From NCBI GenBank assembly GCA_030323885.1, contig CM059200.1, forward strand, positions 2,131,299 to 2,195,298: a DNA stretch of 64,000 nt, written 5' to 3'. The notes under the pieces are model-generated. The model saw nothing but the letters and a program-made list of their open reading frames with translations. It did not search any database and was not told the origin of the DNA. Origin of the DNA: Branchipolynoe longqiensis. Taxonomy: Eukaryota; Annelida; Polychaeta; Phyllodocida; Polynoidae. The position numbers and the translations under genes are program-made. How positions within the stretch are numbered: the stretch's first letter is position 1; every line of letters begins with the position of its first letter. Shown in pieces: positions 20,528-30,590 of this stretch.

Positions 20528-21029
20528 CAGTATAACGCTGTTAAACCAAACTTGAAGGGATCCCTAGAAAATTGTTTGGATTAACTGATCAATGGTTTAA
20601 CCGAGCTTTGGCTTTGATTTTGACTTGGAGTAAGCGTGTATTGCACATGTAATATACAATGTATGTAGATGCTTTGATTGTTTTTTATGTATATACAATA
20701 TAACCCCGATAAATCAAGCTCGATTAAACCAAATGGTCGGTTAATCCAAACTTGTTTTCGGTGGCCCGTCAAAATACTACCATTTATCATATAAAATAGT
20801 TGGTGTGCCTCAAATGACCTTATAACCACATGAACGTTTCATTTAACTATACCGGAAATGGCCTGGGGCCGACAATTCCTTTTGGATTAACCAATAATTT
20901 TGATTAACCGACTTTGGGTTAACCAACTTTTTTATATGATAAATGGTAGTATTTTGCCAAGCCGCAAAAAAACGTTTGGATTAACCGATCGTTTGGTTTA
21001 ACCGAGCTTGGTTGAACGGGGTTATACTG
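20528..21029. mobile_element. MITE-P2 copy, TA-flanked
   Basis: CAGTATAACGCTGTTAAACC at the left and GGTTGAACGGGGTTATACTG at the right, with TA outside both ends (20526-20527, 21030-21031). Internal terminus at about 20695. Confidence 0.8.
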
Positions 21030-21031
21030 TA

Positions 21032-21115
21032 GTTTGACTAGGCTGAGATTGGAACATAAGCCTGCCCGCGCAGGAATCCAACTCGCACTCTTACTGATTC
21101 GGCCATCCTGCCCGG
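21032..21115 (-). mobile_element. SINE-A head fragment
   Basis: GTTTGACTAGGCTGAGATTG to ATTCGGCCATCCTGCCC matches the tRNA-like head. The split from 20525 suggests MITE-P2 inserted into this SINE near the GTCATTGG joint. Confidence 0.6.
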
Positions 21116-22490
21116 TTGGGGTGTTGGCGGTGAGGGGGGTGATTCGGACATCGCGTCTGGCAATCGTCGTGGTCACCAACTTTAATATTACTGGGTTCTG
21201 CCGTCGTGAACACCAGATAATACTACAATACTCTCCCCCTTCATATCACCTGTGATGCTGTTATTCAAATACCGACTATCACCTCGTTAACCAATACTAA
21301 GGAAGAAAGGAAGACAAGTCACAAAGATAGACAGTGAGGATGTTGTGCTTTATTGGCATCAACTCCTGCTCACCTATCAGTGACCTATCACCCTAACCCC
21401 TGACCTTCTAGCGACACAAGATATCATTACCTCTTTAGCCTGTATAGAAAGCAGTGCCTACAGCCCATGGGACAGGAGTCCTATGGCTGTGTACACACTC
21501 AATTGGAATAGATGAATTTTGATAGCATCAGACAGAGTGTCTGGGGTCCTGCTCTAGAGTAGGTCTGTCTCACTCAAGAGCCAGGAGTAGAGTGATCTCT
21601 CCAGTGTGTCTGGAGAAGTTTCTTGAATAATTAATTCGAATGAGACTTGTGTGGTCATGATAGGCCAAGGGGATCAGGTGACTGGACCTCCCACAGCCAG
21701 CCAATCAGACACCCCCCTACATACTGGTCAGTGCAATGCCCTAATATGGGGAGTTGCCACCCAACCCAGGCTGCAGGGTGTGGCCCTAAGGAATGTGGTA
21801 TGGCTGGTATGCTTGGCCCTGGGTCCAGTAGGGTCAGGTAGCTGCAGACAGTTACAAATATATATATATGTATATACCAAAAATGTCCTTTTTCTCCAAT
21901 TGCATTCTTTATGAATACATAGAGGAACATTTCATCAACCTTGAACTGCTTCTTATATAAGAACATCTCTTCATTAACTTTAGGCATCATGTATGAACAT
22001 ATATCTCACATAGCTTATATCATGTCATAATGTGAGTGGGGCACCATTGCTTTTAGATTACATAACCTTCTCCCCACTCCGTCGCCCAAGAATAATAATG
22101 CTCTCTGCCAATATATAATTCTTTACCGAAAATCCGTATATTTTTACAAACAGACAGCTGACAGCGAGAGCGGTAGTCAGACATAGCATCAGCATCGCCT
22201 CCTGTTTAAGCAATCTTCTCAATGCATAATAAAATGTCATTTCACAACTGTCCCCTCCTTCGGAGACATGTTGAATTTGAATAAGGGTTCGCAATTAATT
22301 GTTCTCACGCTACACAATAACAGTCACATTTGTTCTAGTGCTACGATGATTTATAGTGCTGCATCTTACATTGTTGTATGTGCAGTACTTACAAGCTTGG
22401 GGTGCCTTCTGGTCCGTCAAATGGCACTAGTGCCGTAGAAAGTCCATCTAATCTATTAGGATTACAAGTAATAAACAATCTTTGTATGTG
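21116..22490. other. No gene seen (1.4 kb)
   Basis: Unique-looking sequence of mixed composition. ORFs are at most 111 codons, overlap each other and show no domain, signal peptide or repeat. A TATATA run sits at about 21860. If host exons exist in this window this is one of the few places they could hide, but I cannot support one. Confidence 0.4.
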
Positions 22491-22494
22491 ATCG

Positions 22495-22822
22495 GCCGTG
22501 GTGGCAGAATCGGTAGAGCGAAGGCTTCCCGTGTGGAAGGTCAGGAGTTTGAATCCCATCCGAGTCAAAGTAATGACTTATACAATTGATACGTGTTGTC
22601 ACCTAGCCTGGCAATCGGAATTACTAGGATAGGGCAAGGACTGGTTAGCTCAGTGTCAGGATAATTTAACTGAGTGGGATATCGGGTCATGTTCCCGCGG
22701 GCTGATTTCCCAATGGGGCAGCACCATAAAGCCACCATGAGTGCGTGCTGTCACAAATCGGTACCCGTCCTGATATGACCCCCGATGTTGCCAGGACATA
22801 AAACTCCACAAACCAACCAACC
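22495..22822 (+). mobile_element. SINE-A copy, second head type
   Basis: Head CGTGGTGGCAGAATCGGTAG with CAGGAGTTTGAATCCC, then the full body to GGACATAAAACTCC and a CAAACCAACCAACC tail. Confidence 0.8.
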
Positions 22823-23052
22823 CGCTATGCTCATCTCTCCTCTTGCTAGTCTCCCTTATTGTCACCTCTCCAAAATCCTCCTCACCGGCATCTCCATCCG
22901 GCCAATCTCCACTGCAGGACAGCCCAATACGTGCCATTAATATATTGTGCAGGACACATTCCATCTCGGTCTCCATGGTAACAATGACATCACTTCCCCC
23001 ACTCCCCCCCCCCCCACACGCAGACATTGTCCACCCCTCCCCCATCCAGTGG

Positions 23053-23393
23053 TTAAAGTTGCACAGGTTATTAAAGGCACTCAATTTTCTAAATCTCGAT
23101 TTGATCTTAGATATCCAACTTAGACACTGGCACAGTCATTAAATAGTTATTTCTGCTTAGAATGGAATAAAAGTTAATTGAATAGAGCATCTCCCTGATC
23201 AAAGTCATGATGTCCTGCATTTCGATGTTTGCATCACAATTAATCTAGTGTGTTTTCAATTTAAAATATTTGTAAAATTAATCATTTGAAATAAAAGTTA
23301 CTTCAATCTAAAGTAAAGTAAATTATAATGGTCAGCATAATATATTTATCTAAAAGAAAATATGATGGCAGTTCAAAACCATCGAATTGTCCA
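23053..23393 (+). mobile_element. MITE-K copy, diverged
   Basis: TTAAAGTTGCACAGG at the left; interior TTGAAATAAAAGTTACTTCA and AATATATTTATCTAAAAG; right end AAACCATCGAATTGTCCATG, decayed. Confidence 0.65.
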
Positions 23394-23940
23394 TGTTGGT
23401 TCCAACATGGGTAATTGAACAAGGCAAACCTGTATATGCATTTCTCCATGGCCGATGGCGCCACCTTCTGTAAAATTCTAACACTAATCATCGTAGTTCA
23501 CACATACGTTGACTAGCGGGTCTTTTGGAACTAACGCCGAGTAATCACGGCGATAGCTAGCTCGAATTTGCACATGTTAATCAGATAGGACGTCAGCAGC
23601 TGGACTTGCTTTACGCCTGCTCTACAGGACAACGACGTCTAATAACATTATGATGCCTGGCAAATAATTCACCAAGGACTATATAAGGCTCGCAAACCTG
23701 AGAACTCGGCCATTTCGACTTGGCAGTGGATGGCGACTGATCATCAATATTCTGCCACCCCACCCTTCCACAATAAGAGACTAAGAGCTGTAGGGTTAAG
23801 CATCTCGGGGCCTTCTCTCTCATTTTACTCCAGCTGTACGAACTGTCATTTTTTATTGTTCATTAAAATTCCAAACATTTACTATATTGTTTGTGTTTGC
23901 GTTGTTCAATTATGCAATTGTTGTAAGTTATTATGAAAAA
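23394..23940. other. No gene seen
   Basis: Unique sequence with no feature I can support. Confidence 0.4.
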
Positions 23941-24690
23941 GATAACACCATTGAGAATGGAGGTGAGCCTAAGGCTTATCGTTAGCTGAAGATAACACTG
24001 TTTGAGAATGGAGGTGAGTCTTAAGCCGTGTTCACACGGGCAAAATGTGAGGCGAATCAGGCAAATCGAATCAGGTGAGGCAAATTAGGCATCCGTTCAC
24101 CCGGGCAGTACTTGGGCCGGAAATCGAAATCTGCGCATGAGCAAGTCCAGACGAACCAGCACCATTTTGGGTTCGACTACGCCGGCACCAGAGAGTGTGG
24201 GTTCGACCTAGATATGTAATGACTGAATCGTATTGGTTTGGAACGGTCAAAACTTCTGCTGGGCAGTGAAACCCTACAAATAAATCATGAAAAAAATATC
24301 TGTGCATAGATAGCGGTTTCATTTATTAAATTATATAATATGCGCTTTTGATCGACCGGAAAGTCTACAAACTAAGGTCTCGACTGCGCATGCGTGTCAC
24401 TTCCTTAATCCGCATCAGTGCGTCCACATGGGCAAAATAAATCGAATCATAGAAATCGCCTCACCTAAACTACCTCGCATAGGTGGTTTACATTATCTAG
24501 ATCACGTGAATCGAATTAACCCTAATCCGCCTCAGACGTCCGTTCACACGGCAAATGTGAGGCGAACTAGGCAAGTCGCTTTCTACGAATCGATTTACAT
24601 TGCCCATGTGAACACGGCTTAAGGCTTATCGTTAGCTGAAGATAACACTGTTTGAGAAAGGAGGTGAGTCTAAGGCTTTTCGTTAGCTGA
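23941..24690. repeat. ~54-bp tandem repeat interrupted by a TTAA-flanked MITE
   Basis: Unit GATAACACTGTTTGAGAATG then GAGGTGAGTCTAAGGCTTAT and CGTTAGCTGAA. Copies lie at about 23941 and 23990 on the left and 24623 onward on the right, around the element at 24025-24618. Confidence 0.75.
24025..24618. mobile_element. MITE, TSD TTAA, ends GCCGTGTTCACACGGGCAA
   Basis: Left GCCGTGTTCACACGGGCAA and right TTGCCCATGTGAACACGGC are inverted, with TTAA at 24021-24024 and 24619-24622. Subterminal blocks (ATGTGAGGCGAATCAGGCAA; ATGTGAGGCGAACTAGGCAA) repeat internally. Non-coding, 594 bp. The flanking tandem repeat supplies the empty site. Confidence 0.85.
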
Positions 24691-24699
24691 AGTATGATA

Positions 24700-25368
24700 A
24701 TAATATTTTTAAGATTAAGATTAAGATTGATTTATTTCCACATGATCAGTGTACATACAAGCTGATATTTATGTATCATGTATCATGTATGTAATATTTC
24801 ACATGAAGAAGGAGAAAGCAGAAGTACAATACTTATGAGTTAAAAAATAACACTATATACATTGATAATGCAATACAAATAATATATTTTAAAATTGAAA
24901 GTAGAAAGTATATTACCTTTAATACTGTAAATGACATTTCATTGTTTATATACTAGACTACTATGTATTTTCACTCCAGTAAAGCTTACAGATTTTCTTT
25001 TTATACATACATTGAGACATATATATGTTCTTTGAATATGTATTATTATTACCAGCTCTCATTCGCTTATTTCACAGTGAATATGTGCCAATGTTTGGTA
25101 CCACAGGCCCTGTCACTGCATGCATACAGACTGGTGAGACAGATACCAGCCCTAGCAGTGGCCTTGACCCTCTAGGCTCAGAAGGTCATGGCTAGAATAG
25201 GTCACGGTCAGGATGCGGGTCGGTCTGCTGGGCTGTCAGATGCGTCATATGCATATCAGGATGAATTGGCATATTTATATTTATATGTAGCATATATGCA
25301 ATATAATTTAGGAGGGTGATATGTATGTATATTGTAGGTCTGTATATTTTATGCCTGTAGATTGTATA
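24700..25368. other. AT-rich, no gene seen
   Basis: AT-rich sequence; GATTAAGATTAAGATTGAT near 24710 and TATCATGTATCATG near 24773 are local repeats. No credible ORF. Confidence 0.45.
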
Positions 25369-25370
25369 TA

Positions 25371-25774
25371 CAGTCTACTCTGTCTATAGTGGAACCCCAT
25401 GGGACTGGAGCAAGATGCCATTATAGAGAGAGATCCATTACAGACAGGGACTGACTGAAGGAATGGGTTGAAACCAATGTTTTTCTTTTATACTTGACTG
25501 ACTAGGATGGTCCTTACAAAGTCATTTGTGCAATTTGTCATTTGTACAATTAGTCATTTCTATATATTATAACTATATGGCATGTCGTTATTGACAGAGA
25601 ATATTGATCAAATGGGTCGAAAAAAACCGGCTCATTGTCCGCATAAGGCAGTTGTCAGTTCGACACAGAGGCAATCCTATTAAATTAAAGGGGTGCCGTG
25701 ACATGACCAGCACTCTTTACCGTTATTGACAGAGATTCGTTATTGACAGAGGCCATTATTGACAGAGTAGCCTG
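25371..25774. mobile_element. MITE-T copy, TA-flanked
   Basis: Left CAGTCTACTCTGTCTATAGT and right TATTGACAGAGTAGCCTG are inverted ends, with TA outside both. Interior has CATTTGTACAATTAGTCATT repeats. A second, inverted copy runs into the gap at 30250-30590. Confidence 0.75.
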
Positions 25775-25793
25775 TATATATATATATATATAT

Positions 25794-25924
25794 GGATAGT
25801 GATAAACCCTTTATCGCGTGTAATAAGCTCTGTCGTGGCCCCCCCCCCCTTGGCTTGGGTGGGGGGGTGGGTCTGCCTCCCCCCCCCCTCCTTGGGGTGG
25901 GGTTCCCCACTCGCCTGCTAGCAT
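25794..25924 (+). repeat. Split direct repeat A1
   Basis: GGATAGTGATAAACCCTTTA through two long C tracts to CGCCTGCTAGCAT. Same as A2 except for C-tract lengths and a few bases. Confidence 0.85.
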
Positions 25925-25996
25925 CGGACGTGTTCGGACGTGCGCTAGGGTCTCCCCCGCCTCCCCGGCTTCCCCGGCTTCTCGCGCCGCCCTTCC

Positions 25997-27103
25997 ATGC
26001 CGGCAGCTGCCAGGTTTTGCGCCGTGTGCGTGGAGAACCATACCGGCCTGGTGGGGGACGACTGTAGACGTAGTAACAAGACCGGCAAGGATACAGCTAT
26101 GGCAGACCAGCGGCAGACACGGGCCACCAGCAAAGAGAGAGACCATAGCCAGGAGCAGGCTGGTGACAGTCTGGGGGCCACCCCTAGCATGGAGGCCTTC
26201 ATGGAGGAATCTACGCAGGAGGAGCAGACAGATGTTGAGAGGGATCTACGCAGGAAGATAGCGGCTGCGAGCGCACGCAAACGTGAGCGTGTGCTCCAAC
26301 GCCAGCTGGAGGAGATCGAGGCGGAGGTCGAAGCACTGAGCATACCGGGCCGCAACGGCCGTGAGAAGGGTGGAGCGCGCCGGCGCAGCCGTGAGGGTCG
26401 TGATGACAGACCAAGGTCGGGAGACTCGGGGGAATCGGAAGACGAGACGGTGGAGGCATGGACTGCCCGCGACTCAAAGCACAGGTCCCGGCAGCGAAGG
26501 AAGAAGTCATCCCGGAGGCACCGCCACTGCCGATCACGGAGCAGCAGCAGCAGCCGGTCCAGGAGCTCCAGCCGAGAACGACGCCTCAGGCGTAAGTACA
26601 GCCTCAAAAACTTTTGTGATAAAGACGCTAAGGATATGAACCTACATGATCTAGTCATTGCGAACCTGAAATGGGCAGTAGCGTCCAAAACCATGTCGGC
26701 GGCCGACAAAGACGGGGTGATGAAGCATGTCGGTTACATGGTGATGAAGGCGTCTGCGGACTCATATCCTAACAAAGCCTATCAGGGCTATGACAAGGAC
26801 ATCCGGAGGATCGCGATCAACAAAGGTATGCGGGCGTTCGTAGGGGGCAACATGGATGTGGCTATGGAACATTTCGCCGCCGAGAAACGCGCGCAGCAGA
26901 CCGGCAGACCAGGCGGCCACCCGGCAAGGCGCAGGGTGGCTAGGCGCAAGGGGGCCTGTGAGGCTTGGAACAGCTCATCGGGCTGTTCGCGGGGGACAGG
27001 CTGCGACGATCATCACAACTGCCGGTACTGCTGGGACCCGGCCCACCGGGGCCCCGACTGCAAGGATCGGGGAGCCAGCACCTTCAAGCCGGCACGGCGC
27101 TAG
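25997..27103 (+). CDS. Gag-like protein with SR-rich region and CCHC-type finger
   Basis: Unbroken 368-codon ORF. The likelier start is Met35 (26099-26101), just before MADQRQTRATSK; the earlier Met lies in CpG-rich leader. Order of parts from the upstream Met: an acidic/charged coiled-coil-like stretch (about 55-115, rich in E, R and K), a basic region, an Arg-Ser block (about 175-200, SRSSSSSRSRSSSRERR), a conserved-looking central segment (about 205-300, starting YSLKNFCDKDAKD), and a Cys/His cluster at about 321-355 (C-x2-WN...C...C...H..C..C...H....C). Gag-like proteins of DIRS/Ngaro elements carry such clusters; the role would be nucleic-acid binding and particle or RNP formation. The downstream ORF starts 81 bases after its stop. 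Not a host gene: it lies inside the SDRs. Confidence 0.8.
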   Translation: MPAAARFCAVCVENHTGLVGDDCRRSNKTGKDTAMADQRQTRATSKERDHSQEQAGDSLGATPSMEAFMEESTQEEQTDVERDLRRKIAAASARKRERVLQRQLEEIEAEVEALSIPGRNGREKGGARRRSREGRDDRPRSGDSGESEDETVEAWTARDSKHRSRQRRKKSSRRHRHCRSRSSSSSRSRSSSRERRLRRKYSLKNFCDKDAKDMNLHDLVIANLKWAVASKTMSAADKDGVMKHVGYMVMKASADSYPNKAYQGYDKDIRRIAINKGMRAFVGGNMDVAMEHFAAEKRAQQTGRPGGHPARRRVARRKGACEAWNSSSGCSRGTGCDDHHNCRYCWDPAHRGPDCKDRGASTFKPARR

Positions 27104-27184
27104 CAATCAACCGCCGCTCCGCTGGGCAGCCGGGCCACGGGCGGCCCCAGTACCGCAGGCCGGGACGTCGGCTGCGTCATTGGC

Positions 27185-28558
27185 ATGGCGGGGGGGGTCG
27201 CTAACGGCGCTCCCGCCGCCGGGCTCGGCTGCATTGAGGACGCTGTCGGTTCCACCCACGCCACCACGGGCGACACCGGGTGTAACAATAGAGACGGCTC
27301 TGATTTAGGTTGTGCCGTTAATTGGTGGTTAGCAGGGGCCCCCCTCCAGGAGGCTGACGGGGCCAGGCCTACTGAAGGCTCTAACTACGGCAGTGCTGAA
27401 TACTCCGGCTGTGATACCTCTCTTTCCACCTGTAATAAAAACCACATTGTTAACGACGTTGTGAAAAGTGTCATTGACGATATTGCTGAATTAGGTGGTG
27501 GTTGTGTACCCGCGGGCCAGGTGGCCGGCGAGATCGGTAGTAATCAAGGTGGCACTATCGGCCACGATAGTAGCATTGACACAGGTTCCCATCCCATTCC
27601 CCACCACGATGTGGCAGTAGCGGAAAAAAGTAGTAATGGTGAGAGTATAACACCTAATATTAATGGTTTCAATCCCAGTCCCCAGCATGGCAGCACAGCG
27701 GCGGGCGAAATCAGGGGGGAGAAGCATTGGCTCATCTTTTCCGGCCGGGCCGAGGCCGAGGCCGGCCAGTTATACAAAGTAACCGCGACCGACCCGGGGG
27801 GTCTATATCATGAATTTATTGTTTATGACGCCTGTGCCCAGGGCACCTGTGACTGCAACCACTCTATAGGTGGCGCTGTCGCCCAGCTCCTCCCCTGCCG
27901 CTTCTTCGCCGAAAGCTTCCTACGGGGTGATACTGACCCGGACTGGGAGTATGTAATGAGGGGGGTCATTTTCGGCTTTCGAGTAATAAATGACGGCTGC
28001 AATGACACACAAGGACACACCTCCTTCAAGGCGGCGATCAGGAAGGCGCACATCACAAATTCTGATGGCCCCCTTCTCCGGGAGGACTTCTCATTCCACC
28101 CTTGGGGCATGACGATCCGGGTTCGGAAGTCCAAAACTATCCAGTTTGCCGAGCGGACACTGGAAATCCCGATATCAAGGGTGTCCCACCCGCTCCTCTG
28201 CGTGGTATCAGCAGTCGAGCGCCACTTTGAGCAACTGCCGGCTGCACCTCAGGACCAGGCATTCAGGACGCCGGCCCCATCCGGCTCAGTTCCGCTCGAG
28301 TACGCCAACTACTCGGCGGTTCTCAAACGCCTGTGCCACCGCTCGGGACTCAACCCTGACCTATTCTCGAGCCACTCCCTCAGAAGGGGTGGCGCTACCT
28401 ACCTGCTCATGGCGGGCAGCTCGATTCAGGAGATAAAGACTCGGGGGGACTGGGCGAGTGACTGCGTCTACCTCTACCTTAAAGTTCCCCTGCAGGAGCG
28501 GATCACGGATGATCTGAGGGTCGCCAACCTGCTTGCTGCAGTTGGCTCCCCTGCCTGA
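27185..28558 (+). CDS. Fusion ORF: linker plus tyrosine recombinase C-terminal domain
   Basis: Unbroken 457-codon ORF. Residues 1 to about 200 are low-similarity, Gly/Asp/Asn-rich. Around 215-285 the sequence (WEYVMRGVIFGFRVIND) resembles the entry of DIRS/Ngaro reverse transcriptases. It then passes directly into a recombinase domain: FKAAIRKAHI (candidate box-I Arg), LREDFSFHPWGMTIRVRKSK then TIQFAER, then HSLRRGGATYLLMAG (His-x2-Arg box), GDWASD and the candidate nucleophile Tyr in VYLYL (about residue 427-430). So RT palm, RNase H and the N-terminal part of the recombinase seem to be missing by an in-frame deletion. Catalytic R..HxxR..W..Y looks complete. Role: site-specific integration of a circular DNA intermediate. 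The start codon is uncertain; later Met residues are possible. Confidence 0.75.
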   Translation: MAGGVANGAPAAGLGCIEDAVGSTHATTGDTGCNNRDGSDLGCAVNWWLAGAPLQEADGARPTEGSNYGSAEYSGCDTSLSTCNKNHIVNDVVKSVIDDIAELGGGCVPAGQVAGEIGSNQGGTIGHDSSIDTGSHPIPHHDVAVAEKSSNGESITPNINGFNPSPQHGSTAAGEIRGEKHWLIFSGRAEAEAGQLYKVTATDPGGLYHEFIVYDACAQGTCDCNHSIGGAVAQLLPCRFFAESFLRGDTDPDWEYVMRGVIFGFRVINDGCNDTQGHTSFKAAIRKAHITNSDGPLLREDFSFHPWGMTIRVRKSKTIQFAERTLEIPISRVSHPLLCVVSAVERHFEQLPAAPQDQAFRTPAPSGSVPLEYANYSAVLKRLCHRSGLNPDLFSSHSLRRGGATYLLMAGSSIQEIKTRGDWASDCVYLYLKVPLQERITDDLRVANLLAAVGSPA

Positions 28559-28612
28559 CGTTTCACTGCTCATGTCAGCCATTTTCGTTTGACTTTGTGT
28601 TGGGTTCTCTCC

Positions 28613-28701
28613 TTGGGTCTTGTTTTACTCCCAACTCATACTCGCACTACTTGTTCATGGTTATAACACTACTTGTTCCTCTATCTAACGTAAGAATTAT
28701 T
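28613..28701 (+). repeat. Split direct repeat B1
   Basis: TTGGGTCTTGTTTTACTCCC through CTATCTAACGTAAGAATTAT T, directly abutting A2. Confidence 0.85.
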
Positions 28702-28827
28702 GGATAGTGATAAACCCTTTATCGCGTGTAATAAGCTCTGTAGTGGCCCCCCCCTTGGCTTGGGTGGGGGGTGGGTCTGCCTTCCCCCCCCTCCTTGGGG
28801 TGGGGTTCCCCACTCGCCTGCTAGCAT
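28702..28827 (+). repeat. Split direct repeat A2
   Basis: Second copy of A1 with shorter C tracts. Confidence 0.85.
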
Positions 28828-28844
28828 TTTTTTTTAATAAACGA

Positions 28845-28934
28845 GTTGGGGTCTTGTTTTACTCCCAACTCATACTCGCACTACTTGTTCATGGTTATAA
28901 CACTACTTGTTCCTCTATCTAACGTAAGAATTAT

Positions 28935-28935
<1 letters not shown>
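28845..28935 (+). repeat. Split direct repeat B2
   Basis: Second copy of B1, ending GTAAGAATTATT at the start of a (TA)n tract. Confidence 0.85.
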
Positions 28936-28965
<30 letters not shown>

Positions 28966-29128
28966 TGTTTTAAGAAAAATAATTGTTTCTGTAACTGATG
29001 CAAGTTTGGGGCAATGATATGCGAGGTGGACGGATGGTGGTGCCACCGGTATTGTTTGGTAGGTGAGTAGGATATAACACGATAATATTGGCCTTCCATA
29101 CATTTATACTCGCATAATTCATTATCCA

Positions 29129-29160
<32 letters not shown>

Positions 29161-29246
29161 AGATCTGTCATTTATTAATTTAAGATAAATGTCCTCGTGT
29201 CATCGTACCAATATGAATAGTGGAGAATCGGGTGGCGATGTATATA
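28936..29246. other. (TA)n tracts and unique sequence
   Basis: (TA)n at 28936-28960 and 29131-29157. No gene seen between. Confidence 0.6.
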
Positions 29247-29360
29247 CAGTAAAACCTCTCTAAATCGACCGACCATGGGACCGATGTTAAGTGGTCCATT
29301 TAGGGAGGTGGTCGGGTTATGGTCGATGTGTTGAGGGGTCGGTATAGAGAGGTTTTACTG
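29247..29360. mobile_element. MITE-P1 copy, short, TA-flanked
   Basis: CAGTAAAACCTCTCTAAATC and GGTATAGAGAGGTTTTACTG are inverted ends; TA on both sides; 114 bp. Confidence 0.8.
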
Positions 29361-30249
29361 TATATGCAAGCCTTTTGGTTGGATTTAAAACCAGCAGACA
29401 AGATATGGTTGAGTACTTCCGTAGAGCTGGTGAGTCCAAGCCCACAACTGAATGAACAAGCAAAGTGGTGAGCAGTATCGCATGTGATCTGTAAGGTTCT
29501 GTCTCTGGTGAGAAAGGGCAAGCGAGGCAGATTACAAACAGGGTTCGACTCCCCAGGGTCATTGAATGTCGCACCATATGTATTTTGGGGTGAACTCAAG
29601 TGGCTTGACGGAGAACTAAAAATCACTCTTGGTTATATTTGGACCGATACGGGAGAATTTTCCCAAAAGGTAGCCATTTGCGAGAGTCCCACAAACCTCA
29701 ACGTAGACTGCAGTGGAGCCCATTACACATTATATATGTGATGTGCAATGTATTATGCTAATATAAATAACGATTATGACCTACAAGCATTGTTTATCAC
29801 CCTCCTTTTGTGGCATAGCACCCATTTATCTGCAGCTCGTCCTGGAAGAACCGGAAGTGGGTCAGGTGGCGCCAGCCCCCAGCTCCGCAGCAAACTACAT
29901 AAGTAGGACTACACGATTGGTCGATGAATAAATAAATATATAAATAAACAATAGCAATCGGACAATAAATAGATAGTGAATAAAGGAGCACCGCCAATTT
30001 ATATTTATATAATACATTATGTGACAAATAATATAAAACACATGTGATATATTACATTATAATACATACATAATTATGTAATGTATAACACATTACATAC
30101 GTAATGCGATACTTAGCAAATATATATGAAGAGTTCAGGCGCAAACCACGTAAATAAAGACCAATCCAAAAATGTAGCTTAAATAACATTTGTTTACCTG
30201 AAAATCATTTTCATTTTCACTGATTCCACTTTTCATATGATTATGATCC
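29361..30249. other. No gene seen
   Basis: Unique AT-rich sequence. The 108-codon minus-strand ORF ends in MITE-P1 and has no domain. Local TACATAA repeats lie near 30050-30100. Confidence 0.4.
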
Positions 30250-30590
30250 CATCATGTCACCCCTTTAATTTGATCAATATTCTCTGGCAATAACGTATAA
30301 TATAGTAGAAATGATTAATTGTACAAATGACCAATTGTACAAATGACAAATTGTAGAAATGACAAATTGTAGAAGTGATGGATAGTAGAAATGACTAATT
30401 GTAGAAATGACAAATTGTAGAAATGACTTTGTAAGGATTTTCCTAATCAGTCAAGTATAACAAAAAAACATTGGTTTCAAACCATTCCATCCGTCAGTCT
30501 CTGCCTATAACGGATCTCTCTCTATAACGGAATCTTGCTCCAGTCCCATGGGTGTCCGTTATAGACAGCATGTACTGCATAGGGATCACA
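30250..30590 (-). mobile_element. MITE-T copy, truncated by the assembly gap
   Basis: Inverted match to 25371-25774 (CACCCCTTTAATTTGATCAATATT; AAACATTGGTTTCAAACCATT; CTCCAGTCCCATGGGTGTCC). A GTAGAAATGACAAATT unit is repeated several times. The outer end is lost in the gap. Confidence 0.7.

Larger units (their letters stand above)
25794..28935 (+). mobile_element. Split-direct-repeat tyrosine-recombinase retrotransposon (Ngaro/PAT-like), RT-less
   Basis: The repeat order is A1 (25794-25924), ORFs, B1 (28613-28701), A2 (28702-28827), B2 (28845-28935). B1 abuts A2, the split-direct-repeat layout described for PAT and Ngaro elements of the DIRS order, which integrate through a circular intermediate using a tyrosine recombinase. 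Two ORFs sit inside: a Gag-like one and one ending in a YR domain. The expected reverse transcriptase and RNase H are absent and there is no room for them in 3.14 kb. The element sits in a (TA)n tract on both sides. It is probably non-autonomous; both ORFs are open, so it is recent or under some constraint. Cryptons also carry YR but lack split repeats, so I rejected that. Confidence 0.85.

Noticed and set aside
25945..26709. 254-codon minus-strand ORF opposite the Gag-like ORF
   Set aside because: Shadow of the GC-rich coding strand; R/S/L-rich without a domain.
25794..28935. Crypton DNA transposon
   Set aside because: The A1-B1-A2-B2 split direct repeats and Gag-like ORF fit the DIRS order, not Cryptons.
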